Assembly: GCA_003342895.1 (NCBI GenBank)
Contig: PTFA01000055.1
Location: 1,099,267 to 1,163,266 of the forward strand
DNA length: 64,000 nt
Source: Casuarius casuarius
Lineage: Eukaryota > Chordata > Aves > Casuariiformes > Casuariidae
Reading direction: 5' to 3'
The notes beneath the pieces were generated by a model. That model ran no database searches, was not told the DNA's origin, and was given only the letters and a program-made list of their open reading frames with translations. The stretch's first letter is position 1, and the number at the start of each line of letters is the position of its first letter. Below, in pieces: positions 27,201 to 39,200 of this stretch. The position numbers and the translations under genes are program-made.

Positions 27201-30200
27201 TGTTTGCTTCTTTGTATTTCCTGGCTGGAGGGAGAAAACCTAAAATAACACAAAGGTGGCCTTTTTTTTTTTTTTTTTTTTTTTTTTCTGTCCAGTGAAA
27301 CCGGAAATACCTACTCACTGTTAAATAGTCTTTTGTGATAATTTTACAACATTGTACAGGAAATAAGATGTTAAGAGAGACAGATTAGCATTGACCATTT
27401 GGGAGCTTAATCATAGTAACGAGCTCTCTATGCCAATATCAGCGTCTCAGTGGTGAATAACACAGTGTATCTTAGTATTTGGACATTATTTAGATGTTTC
27501 AACATGCAGCAAGTATTATGGATTTGGATATTTTTATGTAGCTGTTAAATGTTAGTAAATGATCATGAAACGCTTCTCTGAAATTAATTCTCTGAAATTG
27601 TGTTTGACTATGTTTATGACAAGTTGAAGACATTCTACGAATGCAGCTCCTTTCTGACTGTGGAGGATTAAGCGCACAGCTCTGCAGCAGAGGAGTCAGT
27701 GGTTGGCTTTAAAATTGACTTCGACAGTACGAGGGTGGAGAGATCACTGCAGGAAAAAAATAGAATGAATTAAAGCTAAATAACCCTATTTTTATGTATA
27801 AATATCAATTTTGGCTTCTTAATGAGTTTCACAGTGGGATATGATTATCATTTCACGCTGGGATTTTTGCACTATCCACTTTGTCTTCCTGAAGTTTGCT
27901 GTGTAGTCATATTTTTTGCAGCATTTTCCTCAATGATTGTCACNGAATATTAGTGTATGGGAAATGAGTCCGAAGAAGCATGTGCTCTCAGGACTGATTC
28001 TATTGTAGTCCAATACTGTTTTAGAGCAACTTTCCCTAAGTGGATAAATGGTGGATTTCTATAAATAGTCACATACGGGTACTTTTGAGATAACAACATC
28101 TGCTTATATGAAAAATTTCTTGTGCTGTCTTCCAAATATGAAAGGTTTACGGGCACTCTAAAATTGATTTAAGAGAAAACTATTTTTTTTCTCTAATATA
28201 GAGTAAAATTAAGTATGTCTGAAGCTTTTCTTTGTTCTTTTGCTATATGTTTCTTGTGCCACTAGTTGAAAATAAGTTAGTTAATTCTCAAATTCATCAG
28301 AACTGAGAACTACTGCCCTGAATGAGGGAAGGAACATATTTTTGTGAATTATTCACATTAGAAATGCATGCAAATGAAGTGAGTAAAAATAACTAAAATG
28401 TCTTTTTTTTTACTACTAATGTTAATGTTATTTTACTAACTATTATTGTAAATGTGTTTTAGAAATGAGTGATGGACTCTGTAAAATAATGTTTAGATTT
28501 GGGATACAGAAGCCCAGTGGCTAACATCTTTGAATATGTTCAAAGCTGCATATGTATGTGTGAGAAAGTACATCCTGAACCCATTGCCAGCTGTGGTAAA
28601 TACAAAATAACTAACTACTTCATGTGTGAATTAGCTAGGAGCACAGTTTATTACCAGATGGGAAAAGGTCCTGGTTCTTGTTTTTCATCCCTCCAGAATC
28701 CAGGGAATTCTTCCTTTAAACTACTAAAGATTGTCTTAATTTCAGAGCTGAAACAATATTGCTGAATAAGATTTGGAATTAAGTTTTCCTAGACAGAACC
28801 ACAATTGCGTCTTTTTTAAAAAAGTATTACATATTACAAGAGAAAGTTAGAAAACTTAGCTAATGCTGCCCAAAATGCCACTTTTAACAGCTGTCTTGTA
28901 CCATCAATAGGCCATAATGGAACCTTGCTTTCTTAAAGGTCTTCGGTTTTATGCGTATTGCTACATATTACTTTTTTTTTAAAGCTCTCTTTCACCTCAT
29001 CGACTCTTCCAATGTTGATGTGAAAAATGCAATGACCTTCAGTGGGCCTGTGGAAGACATGTTTGGGTACACAGTTCAGCAGTATGAAAATGAGGAAGGA
29101 AAATGGTAAGTGGTTTTTAAGTGTAAACTCCAAATTATCAGATGTTCAGTGGCTCAGATGCTATGCTATTATTTATATACTGTTATTGGTAGTATTATAC
29201 TGGTATTTATTTGTTATTATTGGTAAGTATTCCCTGTAAATGAGGGTTGGATTCTGTCAGTCATATTTCTTAAACTGATTGACAGTCCCAAAGAAACCTG
29301 CAGAGACTGGGGGACTGAAAGATGTTAAGTTCGAGTCTTTATTCGTTTCCTCAAAGATATAACTGAGTACTCAAAGCAGGTAAATCACCGCCCTGCTAGA
29401 AATGAGAGAGTTTTATGCTGTGCCTGAGTCCACTTTTTTTCAATTTACTGAATAAAATTATTTCTCTTTTCCTGTGTTAATGTATCACCAGTGAAATTGC
29501 TTCCACTTAACTAATCTGGATTATATATTTTTTCTAATGGTTTCTGTCAGTGGTTATCTGCACTGAGTTTTTTTAACTGGTAGGCAGATTTCTGTGTCAG
29601 AACATTTAGTAATACAGTGCTCTGTCTTCCCTTTTGGCTGGCTAATAATGTCTTTTACATGGTATTGGCGCTTGGAGCTTTCTTAACATGTCTTTTCCTT
29701 GTAGCTGTTCTCCTAAGTTAGAAGTTGCATTTTGATGTGCTCACCAGTCTCATTGCTTCTCAGTCTCTCGATAAGCAGCTACAAAGGATTTTCGCTCTTG
29801 AGAACAAACAGACAAAACGTCACAGGCTGTTGATTGCCTGGAGGACTGAATTAACGATTGAATGATAAAAGGGTTGGGGAATACTGAGACAACACTCTAT
29901 GCAGATTTCTCTGTTCTTGCAAGAGCTACCCCAGTAATCTCACATTCTCCATAGACCCCCGTGACTGCCCCAGGCCGCCCGTGACTAAGAGCACGCGGCT
30001 GCTTGGCTGCGGGTCGGACCATCGTGCAGTGCCTGTGCCAATCCCCTCGGCGAGCGCCGGGCCTGTTGGCCTCTGGCAGTCTGTCCACCGCAGTGACACA
30101 ACATTTACTATTTGCCCTAGAGACTGTCCAATAAAATGAAGTTGCAGAGTCTGCTTTTGAAAATGTTGGTTCTCAATTGTACGGCTTGCAGGATCTTTAA

Positions 30201-33200
30201 ATATAAATCTGCACTGTGATCATGAATGACTAATGCTGATGATCTTTGAGCTAATTTAGACCTTCAGGAAATGGTATCCACTCTAGGAGCTGGGATTTTG
30301 CAAAGTAAGCTATATGGTTGTAGAGTGTACTGAAACCTTTCAGAAGCAAAAAATAATACAAGCCAGAAAAGGCTACTCTTCCAGGAGCTGAAAGAAGACA
30401 AGAGTCGAAAGTAGTGTGCTAGATCTGAACATCTCTGACATTAAGCTCTGGAGCTGCTGTTAAATTTTCAAGCTTTCAAATTTCTTTCAGCACAGCAATG
30501 CATAGAACAGGAAATCTGCATGCTGATGGTTAAAAATAAATATACAAAGCTTTGTGATACTTCAAATGTTAAAAGACTACCTAGATACCACAAAGATAGA
30601 GCTTTTTAGCAGCAGATGTTCCGTAAACCTCTCTGCAATTGTTTCTGAAGAAAACCGGAGTCCCCTAAAAATATCCACAGTGCAAACAGACAAGATAGCC
30701 TTTCAAACCACTTCTGTCTGTTTGCAGGGCTCGCTCGCTCTTTCTGAGAAAAGAGCAGCACGGGAGCATAGTCCTGCTGAGCATTGATCATCTCCCGTGA
30801 GAGGTCAAGCACACTCAGCTCCTCTGCAGTTAAATGGAAGTCAAGGATGCTTAAAAGTGTGTGGTGCCTGCTTCTAAGTTTTATTGTAAAAAGTACATAC
30901 ATTGTAACATATAGTTTGAAAAATATCAGACAGATCCATCATATACTCAGAGCATTTTATTTTGCTTTAGAAGTTATTAATTAAAAAAATCCTAATGGAT
31001 TGTAATGAGCTGTTCCAGTATGTTTGTTTAGAAGCTATGTACTGAGTTTAAATTTTCCATCTGTCTCTTTTCAGAGAATAACAACTGTGAATAATAGGCT
31101 ATATTTTACCTATACTTACCTGTTATTTTATTCAGGGATCTTCTATCTGGACTTTTAAATCTATGATTAAAGGTAGAAATTATTCACTCAATAAGTCCAG
31201 GAGCAAATCCTGCTGAAATATTATTCTTAATGATGGGATTTCTATGTTTCCAACATATGCTGTGAATTCTAATTTAATTTGAGTTCTTTACAAATTAAAT
31301 GGAGTCATTATCTGCAGGGTAGTGCTGGGATATTTAGTGTAGCTTATTTGCAGGGTAGTGCTGGGATATTTAGTGTAGCTAATGAAGATTTGAGAACAAA
31401 ACAGTCTCCATCTCTAAACAGCAGAATTTCCTGCTGAAAAATGTTTTCTGGATTTAGGGGTGAGAACAGTAATTTCTGATCATATCAAATTTTGAAAAAA
31501 CACTGTAGGCAGGATTAAAAAGCCTTAAAATTATATAATTGCTTTTACTAATTGTAATGACAATATTTTATCATTAGCTAGAGGGAAAACAATTTATTTT
31601 ATACTGCTGGCTTACATTATTTAAGACTAAATTCTTATTTTGGATACCTGTAAGTATCTGCTTTGGCATTTGGTCTCTTCTTAGCATTAAAAATACATTA
31701 TTTTCTAAAATACACTAACGATCGAGGAGATATTAAATAAAGCAGATATTTCCTTTATTACTTGTATTTATTGCTTTCATCCACCAATACTCCTTTTATT
31801 TTCCAGTGGTATTTTTTTAATGTTATTCTGGTATGTAATTTGATATATAGGCAGGCTTTTTTTCAGTGTCCTTTGTTACAGGAAATAGAATGGCTGCTCT
31901 TCCTTGTATCTGAACTAACATCATTGATGCTTTTCTTGCTATATCCTCTGCTCTTCATGTAGAGCTTGCTGTAGCTGTGCTCTCTGCGAGTTTTATTTGC
32001 TAACTTGCATGCCTTTTAAGAGTAAAGAAAATTCAGATAATGTATTTCGTTCACAGGGTACTTATTGGTTCTCCATTAGTTGGCCAACCAGAGAAAAGAA
32101 CAGGAGATGTATACAAATGCCCTGTAGGAAGGGACAGCCAATCACCCTGCATAAAACTGAACTTACCAGGTATGAAAGAAAATAAAGTTGTGTCATGTGG
32201 AGGAATAATAGATGTCAAATCTGTGAGATTTTTGGCTAAAAAATTGTTTCTGTTGCAAAAATTTGTTTAGGACTCCGGAGCTGAATCTGAAGGAAGTTGT
32301 GTTTGTAAACATCAGAAGTAATTCTTTTAAAGCATCTCATTGCCCTTTGGGAAACATGCTGATAATTTTAGAGTGGGCAGTTGGCTCTGTTACCAAAACA
32401 TTATTATGACTGGCAGTAATTGACTCTGGTCAGCAGTCCTGGCAGAAAGGTTGTGGAGTACAGTTTAATGGGTTACCCCTTCCAAGGCTTTTTGAAGCCA
32501 AGAGCCTCTACAATGCCATCAGTAGGCTTTTGATGAGAACCTAACTAGGCAGAACAAAGCTGAAGCCCCTTACCAGGGTTAAGGTAAATATTCATCATTC
32601 TTTTGCTCATGTCAAAGAGATACTGGATGCAGACAAGAAGAGACTTCCTACAAATATAAATTCTACTAAATATATGTCCCATTATTTTCTAGCTTCTCTT
32701 TTCCCTCAAAAACCTAAACGTCAGTAATGTAAAATAAAAATACAAACATGAAAGTTGTAATTCATATATATCAGGACAAGACAAAGAAAAGAATATTTTT
32801 TTCTAATTAACAAAACTTTGTGAACAGTAATCTCTTGCTTTCATTGTGCTGTTATTTTTACTTTTTTCTTTTTTGCGGTTCAAGAAAACTATTTGAGACA
32901 GCGACCCAGACAAATTTTCTGGGATAAAAGCCAGTCTTAGCATTTTTTCTTGTTCTTTGCAATTGAAGGAGGAGGAGGAAGGGTGCTAAAATACTTGATG
33001 GAACCAATGTCAGTCTGTGCTTTATTTTGGAAGCTGGAAGCTCTATGCTAGCGGATATATACTTTAACATTTTGTTTTCACGTTCTCAAATACTTAACAT
33101 TTTAATCTATTTATAGCTGCTACTTCAGTTCCTAACGTCATGGAAGTAAAAGAAAACATGACTCTTGGAACAACCTTAGTGACTAACCCAAAAGGAGGCT

Positions 33201-36200
33201 TTCTGGTAAGAAAGGAGTTATTGCCGACTTTAAAATAAGTCTGTATTTTCCCCAGGTACCATACCAAACATTTCATCCTTTTTCATCTTTTAAAGGCATG
33301 TGGACCACTTTATGCTTATAAGTGTGGGCGTTTGCATTACACAACTGGAGTTTGCTCTAATGTCAGCTCCACTTTTGAAACTGTCGAGGCCATTGCTCCA
33401 TCCGTGCAAGGTATGCATGCCGCAGGAATTCTTGTATGTCTGAAAATGCAAAGTGCCAAGCAAGACAAATGTATACACACAGGCATACCAAAAAGCTTGA
33501 ACTACTTTCCTTAGCTACCAGCATTACCAAGTTAAGTAAATGTTTTCATTGTCAGTATATAACCTAAATTCTTGCTACTTTTGGAATTTATCTCAGTATA
33601 AACAATCATTAGAGAGCTATGTAACATCCAAACATAATTGCTAAAAATAGTTGCTTATGTTTTTTACTTATGGCCAAAAGACTCCTTTCAAATAATGACA
33701 GTATGCTGTCAAGACCTAATACCCCGTCTAGTAATATAGATAAAATCTTAAAGACCTGGTCCACTGGAAAATCAAGCAGGAACAGTGTGAAATTGAAGAA
33801 GGCAGGGGTTACTGGTAAATACTCCAATTATATGATCATGTAATCCCATTGTTAAATTTCCACTTACAAGAAGGTGCCTTGCTGATAAAGGGAATGCCAA
33901 ACCATGTAAAATACGATGCAAATTTGTTAAATTACAGTTTGTGTGAAACGGGATATTTCAGCCCCAGTATAAAATGGTATGTTTCTGTTACTAATCACAA
34001 CAGAAACTGGAGCTGTGTGTGAGTATGTATTTGATCCTTGTTAGTGTCAATTCTAATGTGTCAATTTGTGTTGCAGAGTGTAAGACCCAGTTGGATATTG
34101 TCATAGTCCTTGATGGTTCCAACAGCATTTATCCATGGGAGAGTGTCACAGCCTTCCTAAACAGTCTCCTGAAAAACATGGATATAGGTCCCCAGCAAAC
34201 ACAGGTAAAATGGTGCATATTTTATTCTTGTTTAATTTGCAGAAGAATAGGATTTACAGGAAATGGGATGAGAGCATCATTTGTGGTTATAATAGCTTAT
34301 GGCAGTGGGGTACAGAAACAAAATAGCTGGAATCACAACTAAGTCAGTCTTTGACTCCAAGTAACTGTGTCAGGGAGGGTCTCTCTCTCCCCAACTGTTC
34401 AGGCACTTTGGAGAAACTGAGTTTCTAATCTAGAGGCAAAAGTTAAGTGCATAAAATGAGGCAGTTTGAACATTGTCCTTCCCCATTTCCTTCCTTTCCC
34501 CAACACTTCTTATCTCTGTTCTTCATGGCACAAAGGTCATTACTACTCCTCCAAGGCACATATACATGGTTCAGATAGTCTTGGATTACAAGATCTTTGA
34601 AGCAGTGCTCAAAATTTTGTATCGTGGAGCACTGAGCATATAGCTTTTAAACATTTGAAATCGTAATTAATGAGTGACTGTAAAGCTGCATGTCTTTGTT
34701 ATTAATGGCAGAAGCTGCATTTATATAATAAATGGAGCAGGCCAAATTCCCAGCTGCTATAAATCAGCACAGTTCCATCAGAATTAATGGAGCTACAACC
34801 AATCACCCCAGCTGAGGATCTGACATGTTTCACCATCTGCTGAACAGAGTAGGTAAATAGCAATCCGAACAAAACTCGAGGAAGAGCGTAGCAAACACAG
34901 GGGTACGTTTTAACACAGAAAGCTTTATTAAGAGTAATGGAAGAAACTAGGCCTTCCTTTCACTTTTCCTTTTCCTCTCTCCCAAAATTTATTAATTTCT
35001 GGGGTCATCTGTGATATTTCACGTGCCGCAGGCCAGTGTTTAGGGTAGTGTCTACTTCATGTTCACTCCAAATTTCCAGTTCGTGTCTGAATCTCCTCAG
35101 ACTGTCTCCACAAAGGAGAACGTGAGTGGATGTAAAGGATACCTCTGTCTGCAGAGAGTATCCCCTTCATTTTCAAAGTTAAACGGTTTGGAAGTTACCA
35201 CCCAATTCTCCTGTTAGCTGTACTGAACACTATCTGATAAAATTATCTGCTTGCTTATAAACCTTCAACTTTACAATTGTGTCCTGTTCTTCTAAACACA
35301 CTATTCTTCCACATATTATGAGGAAGAGGGAAAAGCACTTTGTCAAATTTATCAGAAAGGAAGAAAAAATTCTTCTTGGTCCGTAAAGCTGGTGATTACT
35401 CAAGCACATGACATCTTGGGGAAATATTTCAAACTGAACTTCCCAGCACAGGGCAGTGGCTACATGGAAATCATCACTGCCTTGTACTCAAAGGGCTTCA
35501 CGTGAATAGTACACAGGGCAATCAGTTCTCCTGCACCCTCACCCTTCTTCCTCACCCTGCAATTCTCACATTTTTACATTGCCACACCTCTCTTATTTTT
35601 ATTTCTGGAATCCTGTCTTGTCTGTGCAGCTCACACACCAAAGGTCCACTTGCTGGTCTGCACCCCAACATCCAGATATCTCCAGCTACAAAATCCCTTC
35701 TTTCTATGGTTTGGGAAAGCTACCCCTCTTCTCAAACATACATTTACTCATTCACTCAAGCACCTGCCAATCTTTGGCAACTGGCTGCTAAAGAAGAGAA
35801 ACTTTTGAGAGGTAGATAAGAATGGCAAAGGGAAGGGGAGAGAAAGGTTGAAAAAGTGGGAATAGAAGGCAAAAGCTAGATGGAATTTTTGGGGGACTTC
35901 TTACCTTTCCCCCTCCCCGGAATACAACTCCTGCACCCTGGCCCCTCTGCTTTCTCTGCACACCCTGTTTGAGGATCCTGCCATAGCCAAAGGTAGTGAG
36001 GAGAAGTTTATACTCTCTCCTCCATCCGCACCGTCTGTTTTCTCACAAATTGTATTTAGATGACTATTGAATAGGGAGGATGAGAAAAGACAGAGCAGGC
36101 TTGTCTCTCCCCTTTCCTCTGGGAACAGTGAGGTGGAAATAAAGGAATAGTTGTTTACTTTCTGTCTGTTTGAATTGATTTTTACCATGTTCACCTTCTG

Positions 36201-39200
36201 GGTATTTTTGAGCATGTTGAAATTAAGTGGACTTCTATTGACTTCAAATTGTGTTTTCTTGCACAGGAAAAGAATGAGGTGATTACAGGATAATTCTTTA
36301 GCAGCTTGGGTGTGACCTTTTTCAAAACCATGTTTTGATTAGAGGCTTGGGAACTTTTTTGGCCATTCTTGTTTACCCCTTCCACGAACAAAGGCTAAGG
36401 CAGAGAGAACACCTCTGTGTCCCAGGTTTGGAAAATTTGAAAGTGAAAGCCAGAAGATTCAGAGGCAAAAAAAGTTTACAGCTCTTCTTTTTTCCAAAAA
36501 TACTTCCTTCCCTTCCTCCCAGTGTTCTCCAAAAAAACCCACAGTGCTCTACTGCTGGTTAAGATACTTATCCTGAAATAGGGATAAGAGAAGTAAAGGG
36601 AAAGTGAAGATAGAGAAGTGGAAAGGAAAGGGGAAGAAGGAAGGAAATGAGAAAAAAATGGAACAAAAAAGAGGAAAAAAATTTTCTCCCTGCTTTATTC
36701 CACATTTTAATGTAGCTGCCATGCAAGATAACTTTCACTTTTCTCCCTGTCTTTTAACTTCTATAGAGATAATTGTACTTTTAATATGAGGGTGTATTTT
36801 TAATCATATATATAGGATATATATAGCAACCTTCTGTCATAGAAGACTATCAAAAGAGAAAACAGAATACTTTAATATGTTTAATTTCAGCTTTAGAGCT
36901 ATGTTGGAATGGCATTCAGAAATTTTCACACGTTTTATTGTTCCATTAATATATGACATAGGCAGCTATAGGTGTTTGGCCTCTGCCTTATTATATCTCT
37001 AAAGGGACTGTATCAATGGACTAATAAATCGTGCCACTTAGCTCATGCAGCTTAGATCTTATGATCGCTTTTATCTCCAGAAGATTGGAAGTGCATAAAA
37101 GAGATACTAAAAAGATTCAGGATGAAGAAAGGCTTTTAGAATGGTTTAAAGGTAATTTCTGTCTGAGTTGGTGGGACCATCATAGACCAAACAAAATGTA
37201 ATGGAATTAACTCAACTTTGCTTTGATTCAGGAATTTTTAGCAAGCTCTCCATACAATATAATGTATTGTCCTTTAGTGTTTTCCAAGGCTTCTCTGGTT
37301 TTCTTTTACCCTAACTATGATTTAAGTGGTCTGCAGCCAAAAAGGTTTCTCATTCTCCCCCACATCCCAATGGGGAAAATCCTAGTATATCATTGCTTCA
37401 TACCATACAAATGGTTTTCCTTTCTTTTTCTTTTTTTTAAAATGAATAGAATTGTTTCATAATTTATTGGGAAAGCCAGAATATGCTTTCCAAATAAGGG
37501 ACTGTGTTCACTAACAGAAAGAACAACAATAAATAATTGCCCTCAAAAATGTTTTGTCTCAATGTAGAACAATCCTTCACTTGCCTGTTCTCTCCTACAA
37601 CACTTTTTTCACAGGAACTTAAGACAATTAAAAAAATTATTCTCTTGTGTAATATAAAAACCATGAAATGCTAGGGAAGGGAACATAAACTTAGGAACTA
37701 AAAAGATGTTCAGTAGATTGTGGTCAGTAATGCTGGGAAAGATATTAGGCTTCCTGGAGCAGAACAGACTTATGTCCTTCTGTGTAATACTATTGCATTT
37801 TCTAGATTTAAATTAAACCAAGCGAATCAAGATATGCAATGCTTGTAATTATCAGTCTTAGTGTCTTGCTAAAGTTATGGAGTTTGAACAAGCTTATTGT
37901 CCCATAAAGGCACATTTACATCACAAAGATCTGTGTCATTTATAGTTTTTCGTTAGACTAAAAGGTTGCAAAAGCCCAAACCTTCATTGCTATTAGATAT
38001 TAGAATGTCATTAATTGGAATATAATATAGAATGTATATAATATAGAATAGAATATAATTATATATATAAAATATAATAATATATTATTTTATATATAAT
38101 ATTATAACATATATATAATATTATATATATTACTTTATATATATAATATTATATATAATATAATATTATTAGAATATATTCTAATACTAGCTGTTAGAAT
38201 ATAATTCCAATTTTAAAAGCTGGACTTCTATCATTCTATCATCTTTCAGGAGACTGGGACACACAGCCCAGTTGTATTTTGCTCCTTCCAGGAAGTCTTA
38301 TGCTACCCCTTGTGAGGAATGACTCGGCTTTGATGCCATGAAATATGCAGAACATGATGATCAGTGTTTTCAAACTTAGTGCTAGTAAAGGGTCCCACAG
38401 AACAATTGTATCCCATGAGATAACCACATGCCCCCCACCCCTTTCCTTCCTGATTCACAAGCTATGCAGCACAGTGCAGTTTTCAGATTCAGATGTTCTT
38501 CCTATTCACTTCCTGAGAAGGAAATGCTCAAAATGCTTACTTGCTGTGATCATGGACAGCATTTCCTTTCAAAGAGGAAATGATACGACTCAGTGTCTCA
38601 GCCCGTAATCCTTCTTTTAGGAAAAAGACAAGATCTGTATGGGTTCCACATATCATGAAAGACTGACAGATACTTTCCACCCCAATCCTGGCAGCAGCTA
38701 ACAGTTGGTTTAATCCTTGGTACCAATAAATCCTCAAAACTGCAGATTAGGAGTCCGTGAATCCACACATATGGTTTGCAGGCATACACCAGTCTCTGGC
38801 TACACTGTGCCTGTTCCTAGAACACATTAGGCACTCTTCCCGTTCCCAATGGAGCAAGCACGATGAAAACCTGTCATTTATCACCAATTAATGGGGATCT
38901 TTTTAAATGACCAGCAGTATCTTGTTCAGATTTTTTGTATGAAAAAGTCAGATAATGACAGGTTAGAAATAATTTGCTAACTGCTACCGCATGAAATAGA
39001 AGAGAAGAGAGAGAAAACTCTGTCGTGGACTTAATCTGCAGAACAGAAATGATTGCAGCGAGTTTCCTCAGAGTGTTTCTCGCGCTTTAGATATATGCCA
39101 CAAAATAGGTGCCTTGGAGGCAAGGGGTTAAGAATTTTATCTTCAGCTTCAGATACAGACAGAATCACTCCTGGGAGCAATGACACTGTGTGCGCCCCAG

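Larger units (their letters stand above)
29106..32056 (+). other. ITGA1: ITGA1 intron 2
   Basis: A 2.95-kb GT-AG intron. It contains an isolated GC-rich patch at about 29940-30095 and a 36-bp tandem duplication at 31313-31384, listed separately. No gene recognised. Confidence 0.75.

Noticed and set aside
27262..27287. The T26 run as the tail of a processed pseudogene on the minus strand
   Set aside because: No gene-like body adjoins it and no flanking target-site duplication was seen.
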